From positions 216,118 through 280,117 of the forward strand of contig NZ_KV917376.1 in NCBI RefSeq assembly GCF_002019695.1: a stretch of DNA of 64,000 bases. The letters run 5' to 3'. Positions 23,630 to 33,195 of this stretch are shown here, piece after piece. Every line of letters starts with the position of its first letter. Position 1 is the stretch's first letter. A program made the translations under genes and the position numbers. Origin of the DNA: Evansella clarkii (lineage in GTDB: Bacteria > Bacillota > Bacilli > Bacillales > Salisediminibacteriaceae). Under the pieces are notes generated by a model that searched no databases, was not told the DNA's origin, and saw only the letters and a program-made list of their open reading frames with translations.

Positions 23630-24928
23630 ATGATGGCTAAACTCGCAGTCTGGCAACCTGAAGAAGAAAAGTTCTGGGAAGAACAAGGTAATAAAATAGC
23701 TAGAAAGAATTTGTATATTTCAGTATTCGCACTTATATTAGCTTTCTGTGTGTGGCAGATATGGTCAGTGGCGGCAGTACGCCTTAACGACGTAGGTTTT
23801 TCCTTTACCCAAAGCCAGTTATTTACGCTGGCAGCCCTCCCTGGTCTAACAGGGGCGACATTCCGCTTAATTTATACTTTTATGCCTGGAATAATGGGCG
23901 GCAAAAAGTGGACGATTATCAGTACATCTCTTCTGCTGATTCCTGCAGTAGGTATCGGTTTCGCTGTCCAGAATCCTGAAACAAGCTACATGACGATGGC
24001 TATCCTTGCAGCACTTTGCGGACTTGGCGGCGGATGTTTATCTTCATCTACGGCTACGTTAAACCCGTTTTTTCCAAAAAGCAAAAAAGGTACAGCTAAC
24101 GGAATTAACGTAGGAATCGGAAACCTTGGAGTAAGTGTCGTTCAGTTTGTTACACCTATCGTAATCGGACTTGGTTTTATCGGAGTTATGACTGGCGGAG
24201 CTCAGCAGCTTCCTGACGGCTCTCAAATTTATCTCCAGAACGCAGCGTTTATCTGGGTAGTACCAATTATCATTGCAGTATTACTGACAATTTTCTTCAT
24301 GGATGAACTTCCTAACACTAAACAAAGTGTTAAAGCACAGCTTTCCGTATTAAAACTTAAGCATATATGGGTTATGACATGGTTATATGTAATGTGTTTC
24401 GGTTCATTTATTGGATTCGCAGCAGCATTCCCGCTTCTGATTAACTCAGAGTTTCCCGAGCTGAACGCTATCGGGTTGGCATTCCTCGGGCCATTAATCG
24501 GAGCTTCTGTACGGCCAATAGGCGGCTGGCTGTCAGATAAAGTAGACAGCGGTTCAAAGGTAACATTCTGGGTTATTGTAAGTATGATTATTGCTACTGC
24601 CGGAGTAATTTACTTCTTATACGTAAACAACTTCCCTGGCTTCCTGATCATGTTCCTGCTTTTATTCGCAGCTACAGGAATCGCCAATGGATCAACGTTC
24701 CGAATGGTACCATTTATCTTTACAGAGAAAGAAGCAGGTCCTGTATTAGGGCTGATCGCGGCCTTCGCGGCATACGGAGCGTTCCTGATTCCTAAGATTT
24801 TCGGATGGTCAATTGATACAACAGGTTCCGCTGACTTAGCTCTGATTATTTTCATCGTATACTATATTATTAGTTTAGGAGTTTGCTGGTTCTTCTACAG
24901 CCGCAAAAACTCCGGGTTTAACTGCTAA
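23630..24928 (+). CDS. narK: Nitrate/nitrite transporter, NarK-like MFS protein
   Basis: 432 aa, 12 membrane segments, MFS nitrate-nitrite porter family. N-terminal WQPEEEKFWEEQGNKIA and FTLAALPGLTGATFRL are NarK marks, as are the Gly-rich nitrate signatures GTANGINVGIGNLGVSVVQF near 155 and FAATGIANGSTFRMVPFIF near 350. AAGGGGAAATGA precedes the ATG. No nitrate reductase genes lie nearby, so uptake versus nitrite export cannot be decided. Confidence 0.88.
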   Translation: MMAKLAVWQPEEEKFWEEQGNKIARKNLYISVFALILAFCVWQIWSVAAVRLNDVGFSFTQSQLFTLAALPGLTGATFRLIYTFMPGIMGGKKWTIISTSLLLIPAVGIGFAVQNPETSYMTMAILAALCGLGGGCLSSSTATLNPFFPKSKKGTANGINVGIGNLGVSVVQFVTPIVIGLGFIGVMTGGAQQLPDGSQIYLQNAAFIWVVPIIIAVLLTIFFMDELPNTKQSVKAQLSVLKLKHIWVMTWLYVMCFGSFIGFAAAFPLLINSEFPELNAIGLAFLGPLIGASVRPIGGWLSDKVDSGSKVTFWVIVSMIIATAGVIYFLYVNNFPGFLIMFLLLFAATGIANGSTFRMVPFIFTEKEAGPVLGLIAAFAAYGAFLIPKIFGWSIDTTGSADLALIIFIVYYIISLGVCWFFYSRKNSGFNC

Positions 24929-24935
24929 TAGGAAC

Positions 24936-25003
24936 AAAAGCGCAAGCGCTTTGGTCACGAGCGACACTCTTTATCTGCGACGAGTAAGCGCTGGAGCTGG
25001 ACG
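24936..25003. repeat. Dispersed GCGCAAGCGC repeat, short copy
   Basis: AAAAGCGCAAGCGC, TTGGTCACGAGCGACA and GCTGGAGCTGGAC appear in the same order as at 32927-33047, with the middle missing. It is a structured intergenic element that I recall from other Bacillaceae genomes. It lies between narK and the BCCT terminator. Confidence 0.7.
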
Positions 25004-25044
25004 ACTTATCCACAGAATTAAACTTTTATAATTTCCTAAACAAT

Positions 25045-25086
25045 AAAAAAGGTGTACCAGAAGCGAATTGCTTCAGGTACACCTTT
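25045..25086. terminator. Terminator of the BCCT gene (works on both strands)
   Basis: AAAGGTGTACC pairs with GGTACACCTTT, with an inner GAAGC/GCTTC pair. T-runs are present on both strands. It serves the BCCT gene on minus and possibly narK on plus. Confidence 0.88.
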
Positions 25087-25090
25087 CAAT

Positions 25091-26668
25091 TTATTTATCT
25101 CCTGGATTTTGTTTTGGCCTTACATTATTCACCCATGCCTGATCCTGGTTCATCATTTTTATTGCTGCGTAGATGGTCAGGAACTGGATGACGATGATAG
25201 GCAGTCCCATAAGACCGGAGATTACTTCCAGAGGTGCAAGTCCGCCAACCCGCATCAGAATTAACGACAGTGTCGCAATAACTACTGCTACAATAACACG
25301 TAAATATCTGGAAGGTTCTGTTTTACTCATATCCTTCGTACTCGTATATGCCGCGATAGTGTAAGTAGTAGAATCCAGTGTTGTTGTCAGGAAAATCATT
25401 GCAACGATGATAAAAACAGTTAGAGCTATAGCCGCAAAAGGAAGGGATGCCAGTATTTCAGGTATTGCCGCTACTGCTTCATTATTCTGCACAATATCTA
25501 ACACAGGGACCTCCCCGGTTAAATGTCTGTGTACTCCTAAACCACCAAGTACACCTGTTGCTGCCCACGACAACAAAGTCGGAGCCAGTAAGTAGGTCAA
25601 TATCATTTCTTTGATCGTTCTTCCTCTTGAAATTTTCGCGGCGAAAACACTGTGAAGCATTGCCCAGGTTGCACTGTATGCAAACCAGAAAACTGTATTG
25701 CTCTGCACATGTGTTGCACCTTCAAGATTCAACGATTCTGTATAAAGGGAGATGCCAACATAATTTGTTAACAGCGTACTGACACTGTCTGTAAAATAGT
25801 CTAAGATGAAAATACCAGGTCCCGCTACCATAACGAATACGGCAAAAGCCCCTGCAAGGTACATATTAAATGTACTCAGTCTCTTAATACCTTTTTCAAT
25901 ACCTAAGTAGGCGCTTAAAGAAAACAGAATAACCCAGATGAGTGTTACTATTAATGTCAACCCGAAGGTCACATCCATATTCATCAGCCTCGCCAGGTTA
26001 TGGGTAACTATTGGTGCTCCGAGGCCAAGAGTAACCGCTGCACCGGCTAAAATACTTACAAGAAAAATCATGTCCAGTATTTTTCCGCCCATGCCGTCAG
26101 TAAATTTGTCCCCAAAAATTATCCGGCATGCTTCGGATATCCGCATAAGCGGGCGTTTGCGAACATGCAGAATATACCCCATTGCCGGTGCGGCCATAAC
26201 AAATATAGCAAACACCTGAAAACTCCAGAGAAACATACTGTAGGCGTTGCCCATAAGCAGTGCTTCAGTTGACCCAGGCTCCATCCCGAACGGAGGATCA
26301 TTAGCAACAGCCGACCATTGAACCATCCCTGTCCGCATTATAGTAGATCCTACCCCCATTGCTATGAGAATAGAAGCATACTCAAATAATGTAAATCTCG
26401 GCTTCTCCATCGGATCGCCTAAAACGACCTGTCCATACTTGGAAAAAGATAAGTACAGCCCGGCCGCAACAAGAATAATTCCATACCAGATATAGCCCCA
26501 GCTGAACACATCGACAATCGTATCAAAAATCTGGTTCAGCACGTCCAGCGCCTGTGCTTCATAAACCGAAAACGGAATACTAATAGCTATAATTACCAGC
26601 AGGGAAGGCACAAAAATTCGATAATCTATTAATCTTTCACTATTTATTCCCTGATTCTTCCTGCCCAA
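25091..26668 (-). CDS. BCCT-family transporter with altered substrate box
   Basis: About 525 aa, 12 membrane segments. KISRGRTIKEMI near 345 and the overall layout place it in the betaine-choline-carnitine family. TTG 26668 is the likely start, since AGGAGG lies 8 nt upstream; the frame extends to 26692. The usual WWxSWxP tryptophan box just before ISRGRTI reads YSATWAM, and the Gly-rich segment in TM3 reads MGVGSTIMRTG. The solute is therefore uncertain and may not be glycine betaine. Confidence 0.85.
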   Translation of the reverse strand: MGRKNQGINSERLIDYRIFVPSLLVIIAISIPFSVYEAQALDVLNQIFDTIVDVFSWGYIWYGIILVAAGLYLSFSKYGQVVLGDPMEKPRFTLFEYASILIAMGVGSTIMRTGMVQWSAVANDPPFGMEPGSTEALLMGNAYSMFLWSFQVFAIFVMAAPAMGYILHVRKRPLMRISEACRIIFGDKFTDGMGGKILDMIFLVSILAGAAVTLGLGAPIVTHNLARLMNMDVTFGLTLIVTLIWVILFSLSAYLGIEKGIKRLSTFNMYLAGAFAVFVMVAGPGIFILDYFTDSVSTLLTNYVGISLYTESLNLEGATHVQSNTVFWFAYSATWAMLHSVFAAKISRGRTIKEMILTYLLAPTLLSWAATGVLGGLGVHRHLTGEVPVLDIVQNNEAVAAIPEILASLPFAAIALTVFIIVAMIFLTTTLDSTTYTIAAYTSTKDMSKTEPSRYLRVIVAVVIATLSLILMRVGGLAPLEVISGLMGLPIIVIQFLTIYAAIKMMNQDQAWVNNVRPKQNPGDK

Positions 26669-26837
26669 AGAAAAGTCCTCCTGTCTGTACAATACTTTAT
26701 TTTCCGTAAAGTAACCGAATAAGAAATTAAGGATATCAGTGTACTATTCCAATCTTATGTAAATTTAAAACATAATCAGAAATTTTCAGGGTATTGACAC
26801 TAATCAATATTTTCACTCAAAAAAAAGTTTACTGAAC

Positions 26838-26865
26838 AAAAAAAGATGCAGCCTCAGGTTGCACC
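26838..26865 (-). terminator. Terminator of the gerK operon
   Basis: GGTGCAACC and GGCTGCAT pair imperfectly around TGA, followed by seven T on the minus strand. The rest of the 26669-26920 gap is the BCCT promoter region. Confidence 0.65.
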
Positions 26866-26920
26866 AAAGTTTGTACGCAGTAACTAACAGTTGAAGAGAT
26901 AGTTTAAAATTTCTCAGACC

Positions 26921-28027
26921 TCACGTTTGAGAAAGACCATTTTTCTGTTTACTCGACTTTTTCTTAACCATTATTATCAACAGTAAAATAACTGGAATAA
27001 CAGCCTGAAATAAAACAAAATCATAATTATGGCTTATCTGAAATCCAACCCATATATGCTCAATATAGTTTGCCGGGATGAAAGATGCGCCGTATATAAC
27101 CGCCCCCACAAGCAGAAAAACCTTTCTGTGACTCTTATTAAGCAGTTCCGCAAGCGCAAGAACAGCCCCTAAATAAAACACTGTCATTTTAGTATATAAG
27201 CAGAGTACGAGCACAATGACGAAAATCGGATCAAGTCGTTCCAGAAAACCGCCAATTTGTATGAGAGGAACAGCCCGAAGTAAAGGGACCGTTGAAATAC
27301 TCGCCAATGGAGCACCTATGATGGCGACGATTAAAATATTATATAAAACGAGAAACAACCCGGTAAAAATATATGCGATTAACGTATATTTCGTTAAATA
27401 TTTCTTGTTATTAAGATATTTCCAGAACATTAGAAATACAGCGATCTGGGCAAAAGGAGTCATTGCCACATTTGGAACAGCAGCCTTCAGGACAGGCATA
27501 AGCCCGTTTTCCAGAACAGGCAGCAGCAATTGAAAATTTAAAACACCCGATAGGAAGAAAAAAAGAATTAACGTAAAAAAGCTTATTATTACTATCGGAA
27601 ACAGTATTTCCAGCGTCCGAAAGAAGACTTCCGTTCCCTGATAAACCGCATACGTGGAGATGATCATCATAATCAGCATTATAAGAAACAAGGGTGATTC
27701 TGGCATAAGCGTGAGTACGATAAGATCGCCGAAATCCCTCGTGTTACGCATAGCCTGGTAAGCGAAGTGCAATACATAAAGAATTGCTATTACGGTGCCT
27801 ATGTACTTCCCGAAATGCTTCCTGATTATTTGAATAAGGCTGCTCTCCGGCTCGTTATGCTGAATGTAAAGGTACACCCACACAAAAAACAAACCCGCGA
27901 GCATTCCGGTGAGCATAACAAGCCATGCATCCCGGCCAGCTTCAATTCCAGTAACGAACAACGGTATACTGCCGATCAGGAATAATATAATTCCTGCGCA
28001 GATCTGGTACTTACCTAATCTTTCCAA
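26921..28027 (-). CDS. gerKB: Spore germination protein, GerAB/GerKB type
   Basis: 368 aa with ten membrane segments, the APC-fold nutrient-binding subunit of a Ger receptor (endospore germination family: LGKYQICAGIILFLIGS start, YQAMRNTRDFG near 92). TTG start after AGGTGA. It lies 10 bases after the C subunit. The ligand (amino acid or sugar type) cannot be read from sequence. The protein sits in the inner membrane of the spore. Confidence 0.92.
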   Translation of the reverse strand: MERLGKYQICAGIILFLIGSIPLFVTGIEAGRDAWLVMLTGMLAGLFFVWVYLYIQHNEPESSLIQIIRKHFGKYIGTVIAILYVLHFAYQAMRNTRDFGDLIVLTLMPESPLFLIMLIMMIISTYAVYQGTEVFFRTLEILFPIVIISFFTLILFFFLSGVLNFQLLLPVLENGLMPVLKAAVPNVAMTPFAQIAVFLMFWKYLNNKKYLTKYTLIAYIFTGLFLVLYNILIVAIIGAPLASISTVPLLRAVPLIQIGGFLERLDPIFVIVLVLCLYTKMTVFYLGAVLALAELLNKSHRKVFLLVGAVIYGASFIPANYIEHIWVGFQISHNYDFVLFQAVIPVILLLIIMVKKKSSKQKNGLSQT

Positions 28028-28037
28028 TATGAATCAC

Positions 28038-29246
28038 CTATTCCTTTATTAGCGAGGAAAATGGAGTTTGATTAATACCCGTATTCTCAATATCCACATT
28101 TACGTTTGTAATCAAGTCAATTTGTTCCAAATACCCTTTATCAGGGATGCCTTTTAATTCCTTCCATTTATCCCGATGCCTGTTATTAATCTCATTGGCG
28201 AAACCCATTACGTCTGCATTCAGTTCTTTAGCTTTAGCCCAGGCAGCTTCTACGTCAAGTGAAATTCGCTCTTCAATATATCCCGCCATTTTATCAATAT
28301 TATCCGGCTGAGACAGATCGTAAGCGCAATTCACTTCACTCACCCTTCCCTCGGTGTGGATGTCCAGCTCCATCTCAATTCTGCTCCCTGTCAGCCTGGG
28401 AGTTAGCTGAACAGATGAATCAGTCAGCAAATAGGTTGACTGCGGGGGCCCTTCTTTCTTCCCGTGACAGTCGAAAGTAATATAGATTTCTTCAATCTCT
28501 CCCGTAATCCATGCCACACCTCTCGCTTCCTCAGGAGTTAACCAGCCTGCCAGCTTATCTTTATTGAAAGCACCCAGATTTCCTAATTTAATGGTTCCCG
28601 CCCTTCTCGTTTTGGAAAGGGCATCCATGGAGGTTTGCCCTTCCTTATCCCCCGTAATAACGAGCTGTGGTATAACCGCAGATTTTGATTCAGATGTTGC
28701 GGCAATCACAAAATCTGTGAAGTCGACCTCCTCGTACTTGGACATATTCTTTTCTCCACGTTCCATCATATTAGGAAGCAGCCGTCCCGGGATCGGTTCA
28801 GAAGGATCAAGCATATCAAGTATGTCCATTGCTTTCTCTGCGATAAACAAAGGCTCTGTAGCCCGATCCTCTATTGAGCGGAGATAATAATCAATTACAG
28901 GGCTTACTCCTTCTCTTGCAATTTCTTCAGAAATGATGACAGCGGAATTATGGGCGAAAAACAATCTTCTAGGTTCTTCTAAATTAGTATTTTGTATTGC
29001 CTGCTGCAGCGTTTCCCCTGATGTAGTGAATGTAAAAACAGGAGCTCCTTCACCGCCTCCCCCCGTGGAATTCCTGGCTGCTGTGCTTGGATTAACTACT
29101 TGGTATGAGACCAGCCACTGATCTTCTTTCTTATCGATGGCTGTATAAACGACGATGCCGATTTCATTTAATTCCCTTATGTCCCCGCAGCCGGAAAGAA
29201 ATAAAAGCAAAAATACAGGCACACAGATAAGAAATTTACGATTCAT
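28038..29246 (-). CDS. gerKC: Spore germination lipoprotein, GerAC/GerKC type
   Basis: 402 aa lipoprotein: signal sequence MNRKFLICVPVFLLLFLSGC with lipobox LSGC (Cys20), then the Ger(x)C domain (RELNEIGIVVYTAIDKKE; RRLFFAHNSAVIISEEIAREG near 90). AAGGAGAT precedes the ATG. It is the outer-face lipoprotein subunit of the receptor; gene order A-C-B is that of the gerK operon. Confidence 0.93.
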   Translation of the reverse strand: MNRKFLICVPVFLLLFLSGCGDIRELNEIGIVVYTAIDKKEDQWLVSYQVVNPSTAARNSTGGGGEGAPVFTFTTSGETLQQAIQNTNLEEPRRLFFAHNSAVIISEEIAREGVSPVIDYYLRSIEDRATEPLFIAEKAMDILDMLDPSEPIPGRLLPNMMERGEKNMSKYEEVDFTDFVIAATSESKSAVIPQLVITGDKEGQTSMDALSKTRRAGTIKLGNLGAFNKDKLAGWLTPEEARGVAWITGEIEEIYITFDCHGKKEGPPQSTYLLTDSSVQLTPRLTGSRIEMELDIHTEGRVSEVNCAYDLSQPDNIDKMAGYIEERISLDVEAAWAKAKELNADVMGFANEINNRHRDKWKELKGIPDKGYLEQIDLITNVNVDIENTGINQTPFSSLIKE

Positions 29247-29272
29247 CGACGATCTCCTTTATATAAAAGTAT

Positions 29273-30853
29273 TCAGCTGCTCTCTTTTTTCGGAGGGGAA
29301 GGTTTCATATTCGCACTCATCCTCCGCTTATTTTCCGGATTAAGCGACTCCGGCCTCGCATTCAGGGCCCATAATGGGAAGCGAAAAAACGTATCTTTTT
29401 GTTCTGACAGGATAAAAGGGGCCATCGGAGTTAAATACGGAACACCGAAAGAACGTAATCCAGCTAAATGAATTAACAGGATCAGCAGCCCGGCAAGGAT
29501 TCCCAAAAAACCGAAAGCAGCCGACAGGATCATAAAAGCGAAGCGGAGCAACCGGACTGCCACACTAAGGTTATATGTTGGAATGATAAAATTTGTAATT
29601 GCGGTAAAAGAAACAATAATAACCATAACTGCGGAAACGACCCCGGCCTCAACTGCTGCCTGCCCTAAAACAAGTGCCCCGACGATGGAAATAGAAGCGC
29701 CAATCGCCTTTGGCATCCTTACCCCCGCTTCCCGAAGAATTTCGAAAGTCACTTCCATCAGCAGGGCTTCTACGATCGCTGGAAATGGGACGCCTTCCCG
29801 CTGTGCTGCCAGGCTGAATAGTAAAACAGTGGGAAGCATTTCCTGATGATGGGTTGTTATCGCTATATACACTCCTGGCAGCAGCATTGCCACAAAAAAG
29901 GAGAACGTCCTTAACAATCTCAGAAACGTTACAAATAAAGGCCGCTGGTAATAGTCTTCCGCAGTCTGCATAAGCATCGCTAACGTGACAGGAGCAATCA
30001 GGGCAAACGGGGTGCCGTTTACAATAATCGCCACTCTTCCTTCTAACAGAGCAGCAGCAACAGCATCAGGTCTTTCTTTATTTTGTATTTGCGGAAACAG
30101 AGTATACGTCTCATCCTGAATGAATTCTTCAATATAGTTGCTTTCGAGAATACTATCAGTTTCAATACTTTCCAGGCGTTCTACCACTTCTTTTACAAGC
30201 CTTCTGTCCGCGATGTTATTAATATACATAACAGCCACATCTGTTTGTGTCTGCTTTCCAACTTTTTTAATTTTGTACCAGAGATCAGGGGTTTTTATTC
30301 TGTCCCTTATTAATGATATATTCGTACGAATATCCTCCGTAAAACCGTCTTTCGGCCCCCTGATAACTGTTTCTGTGGATGGCTCCTCCACCGCGCGGCG
30401 CTTTCCCCCAGGTGTATTGCAGGAAATCGCCCTCGTAAAACCATCAGCGATAATAACTGTATTACCTGACAGAAGCTCGGTAAGCAAGTCATCCGTGTTC
30501 TCCACATAAGAACATCTGGATATTGCCAGTAACCGCTCCTCAAGGCTATTTATAAGATTCTCATTTTCGTTTAGCACCGGGAGGTCTTCATTTTCATTAC
30601 TTTGCAGAAGAGTGTTTATTACTGTGTTGATCCTGTCAACTTCACTGATTCCTTCTATATAAACTAACAGTAAACGATAATTCCCTCTTATCGTCACCGA
30701 ACGGTACATTACATCATCTGTATTTCCCGTAAGTTCTTTTATCTTTTTTATGTTCCCGTCCAGCTGGCTGGAAAGAGAATCCCCCTCCTGTTCCACAGCT
30801 TGCTTTTCCTGTATTTTCCCACCCTGTCTTTTTCTCTTCCTGAATAGTCCCAT
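29273..30853 (-). CDS. gerKA: Spore germination protein, GerAA/GerKA type
   Basis: About 526 aa: a soluble N-terminal domain (to about 270), then five to six membrane segments, with the family blocks PGVYIAITTHHQEMLPT and QREGVPFPAIVEALLMEVTFEILREAG near 330-375. ATG 30853 is preferred over GTG 30859 because GAGGGG sits 8-9 nt before it. Promoter-proximal gene of the operon. The gap to the ggt terminator (30854-31054) holds no gene that I can support. Confidence 0.93.
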   Translation of the reverse strand: MGLFRKRKRQGGKIQEKQAVEQEGDSLSSQLDGNIKKIKELTGNTDDVMYRSVTIRGNYRLLLVYIEGISEVDRINTVINTLLQSNENEDLPVLNENENLINSLEERLLAISRCSYVENTDDLLTELLSGNTVIIADGFTRAISCNTPGGKRRAVEEPSTETVIRGPKDGFTEDIRTNISLIRDRIKTPDLWYKIKKVGKQTQTDVAVMYINNIADRRLVKEVVERLESIETDSILESNYIEEFIQDETYTLFPQIQNKERPDAVAAALLEGRVAIIVNGTPFALIAPVTLAMLMQTAEDYYQRPLFVTFLRLLRTFSFFVAMLLPGVYIAITTHHQEMLPTVLLFSLAAQREGVPFPAIVEALLMEVTFEILREAGVRMPKAIGASISIVGALVLGQAAVEAGVVSAVMVIIVSFTAITNFIIPTYNLSVAVRLLRFAFMILSAAFGFLGILAGLLILLIHLAGLRSFGVPYLTPMAPFILSEQKDTFFRFPLWALNARPESLNPENKRRMSANMKPSPPKKESS

Positions 30854-31054
30854 CCACACTGCCCCTCACTGAACTCTGCTGCTTTTTATTTTCAATCCAG
30901 GCAAGGAAATTTATACTTTTAAGCGAAACTTTTTCCTGACTAGCTGACACATTCACCCAGTGGGAAAAGGGTATAACAGCCAGAAACAAAATAGTAAAAT
31001 TAACTGAATCATCTGAATGAGGGCATGTACAAGAAGCTATCTGTAAATGATTAT

Positions 31055-31087
31055 AAAAAAACCCTCTTCGGCTTCCTGCCAAAGAGG
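31055..31087 (-). terminator. Terminator of the gamma-glutamyltransferase gene
   Basis: CTCTTTGGC pairs with GCCGAAGAG (31064-31086), followed by seven T on the minus strand, 9 bases past the stop. Confidence 0.82.
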
Positions 31088-31095
31088 AGTCTTTA

Positions 31096-32817
31096 TTATG
31101 ATTCTTCTGGCGGCTTCTTCAGCCCGATAGCTGCTCCCGGGCGTGGGGCATCGTTCGTGCCATATAATTTACCGGTCGATGGATCGATCAAAATCGCCTG
31201 CACATCCCCAAGCCTGTCGTCGGCAGCTACTTCTTTAAAGCCCTGGTCGAGTTTATACCCTAGGTCCCTGAGCTTAGCCATTATTTCGTCCTCAATACCG
31301 TCTTCCCATTCCCAGGATACATCAGGGTTATTGAAGATTCTCCGTTCTGCGACTGCTTCTTTCAGATCCATCTGATAATCGAGAACATGGAGGAGAACCT
31401 GTGCAACTGAGCCGACGATCGTCGGCCCTCCAGGAGATCCGAGAGTGAAAAAAGGTTTTCCTTCATGGTAAACAATAGTTGGCGACTTCGAACTGACAGC
31501 ACATTTATTGCTGTTCGGTTCATTTGCCGTGCCTGGCTCCGGATTAAAGTCTGTAATATCATTATTGAGCAGAAACCCGTAGCCTTCTACCATAATCCCG
31601 CAACCGAAAATTCGTTCAAGGGATGTAGTACAGGATGCAATATTCCCCCACTGGTCTATAACTGTAAAATGAGTAGTATCCATTCCCTTTTTACTATTAT
31701 CCTTCTTTACTGGCTGACTCGGTGTCCCTTCCTGATAGTTCCAAGGGTCGCCTGCATTTATTTCTTCCCAGCGCTTATCAAAATTAATCATATTGCGCCT
31801 TTCTTTCAGATAATCCTCATTGAAAAGCCCTTTAAGAGGGATGTCTGTAAACCCTGGATCACCAAGGTATGTCTGCTGATCTGCCAGTGCCAGCCGGGTA
31901 GCTTCAGCGACCAGGTGATACTTTTCCCATGACCGAACACCATACTGGCTGATGTTAAATGGTTCAAGGATTTTCAGTATCTGTGACACTGCAACCCCTC
32001 CCCCGTTCGGAGGCCCGGGAAAAGCAAGATCGTACCCTTTATAACTGCTCCAGAAAGGCTCCTCAATAGAAGCTTCGTAATTCTGCAAATCCTCTTTTGT
32101 CATTATTCCGCCGTACTTTTGGAGGGTATCGATAATGGCATCCGCAAGTTCCCCTTCGTATAAAGAACTGAACCCTTCTTTCTTTATAGCTTTCAGTGCT
32201 TTTGCTAAATCAGGCTGCCTTACCATATCTCCTTCTTTAAGTGGCTCCCCGTTTGGAAGGAATACTTTTTTTGCTTCTTCTCCAAGCCTTTCCTTAAAAA
32301 TATCAATCGTACGGTCCCAAAGACTGTTCACACGATATTCTTCTTCAGCAAGCTTGATTGCCGGGTCAATGAGCCTGTCAAGAGACATGGAACCGTATTT
32401 CTCAAGCGCAAGTTCCATCATTTTCATTACTCCCGGTACCCCTACTGACTTCGGGCTCATTGTCCGCTCGTCAAAAGGCATTAAATTCCCTTCACTATCG
32501 TAAAACACTTCTGGTGTTGTAGCGGCAGGAGCTCTTGTATGTCCATGGATTGCCTTCGTTTCATTGTTTTCACTGTCATAATATAAAATAAAACCGCCCG
32601 CACCAATGCCTGTGTTCATACCTTCCACAGAACATAAAGCAAACTGCATAGCGATTATCGCATCTATCGCATTACCTCCGTCTTCCAGTACTTTCTCGCC
32701 GGCTTCAGCTGCCTCTTTTATCGGGCAGGCAACCATTCCATAATGTCCCTTTACCGTTTCATAATAAGACGCATGTCCAGCCGTCTTTTGGTTTTTAAAT
32801 ATCTCCTGAATACTCAT
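31096..32817 (-). CDS. Gamma-glutamyltransferase family protein
   Basis: 573 aa N-terminal-nucleophile hydrolase that cleaves itself at the Thr of GMDTTHFTVID (near 378), giving large and small subunits. GIGAGGFILYYD and HGHTRAPAATTPE near 75-105 and GSPGGPTIVGSVAQVLLH in the small subunit are family marks. No signal peptide or membrane segment is visible, so it looks cytoplasmic, unlike secreted Bacillus Ggt. ATG 32817 has AAAGGAG 9 nt upstream; the TTG at 32826 is too close to it. Glutathione or poly-gamma-glutamate substrate is not decided. Confidence 0.9.
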   Translation of the reverse strand: MSIQEIFKNQKTAGHASYYETVKGHYGMVACPIKEAAEAGEKVLEDGGNAIDAIIAMQFALCSVEGMNTGIGAGGFILYYDSENNETKAIHGHTRAPAATTPEVFYDSEGNLMPFDERTMSPKSVGVPGVMKMMELALEKYGSMSLDRLIDPAIKLAEEEYRVNSLWDRTIDIFKERLGEEAKKVFLPNGEPLKEGDMVRQPDLAKALKAIKKEGFSSLYEGELADAIIDTLQKYGGIMTKEDLQNYEASIEEPFWSSYKGYDLAFPGPPNGGGVAVSQILKILEPFNISQYGVRSWEKYHLVAEATRLALADQQTYLGDPGFTDIPLKGLFNEDYLKERRNMINFDKRWEEINAGDPWNYQEGTPSQPVKKDNSKKGMDTTHFTVIDQWGNIASCTTSLERIFGCGIMVEGYGFLLNNDITDFNPEPGTANEPNSNKCAVSSKSPTIVYHEGKPFFTLGSPGGPTIVGSVAQVLLHVLDYQMDLKEAVAERRIFNNPDVSWEWEDGIEDEIMAKLRDLGYKLDQGFKEVAADDRLGDVQAILIDPSTGKLYGTNDAPRPGAAIGLKKPPEES

Positions 32818-32926
32818 CAGCGCCAACTCCTTTATGTTGAACCAGCCAGAAATCGTCTGGCGGATTACTTTATGTATCTGTTGTTTACCCTTTCGTCAAT
32901 AAAATGTAACAGGCGGGCTGAATAAA

Positions 32927-33047
32927 GAAAAGCGCAAGCGCCTTGGTCACGAGCGACAAGCACTGGAAGGACTTTGACGGAAGCCGCTCTTTGGCTTACT
33001 AAAAGGCCTGAAGTGACCTCGAGCTCGTAGGTGCTGGAGCTGGACAA
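32927..33047. repeat. Dispersed GCGCAAGCGC repeat, long copy
   Basis: About 120 bp: AAAAGCGCAAGCGCC, TTGGTCACGAGCGACA, a middle with CGGAAGCCGCTCTTTGGC, then GTAGGTGCTGGAGCTGGACA. The ends match 24936-25003. GC-rich and self-complementary in parts, so the transcript should fold. It sits in the gap between ggt and the murF terminator. Confidence 0.75.
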
Positions 33048-33084
33048 TTATCTTGGAAATTTATACTTTTTTTATTTCGAAACA

Positions 33085-33126
33085 AAGAAACCAGGTTGCA
33101 TTAATGCTCTGCAAACCTGGTTTCTT
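33085..33126 (-). terminator. Terminator of murF
   Basis: AAGAAACCAGGTT-GCA and TGC-AAACCTGGTTTCTT form a long stem of about 16 bp (33085-33100 with 33110-33126), then a short T-rich tail on the minus strand. Confidence 0.8.
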
Positions 33127-33195
33127 ATGAAAAGTTATCTGATTCAGAGATGGCGTGAGTTACCCTTCCGGCAGGTGTCCTGAGAGTACCGCCGC

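Noticed and set aside
30714-31082. 122-aa minus-strand ORF upstream of gerKA
   Set aside because: It overlaps the gerKA start in another frame and crosses the ggt terminator. It has no credible ribosome site.
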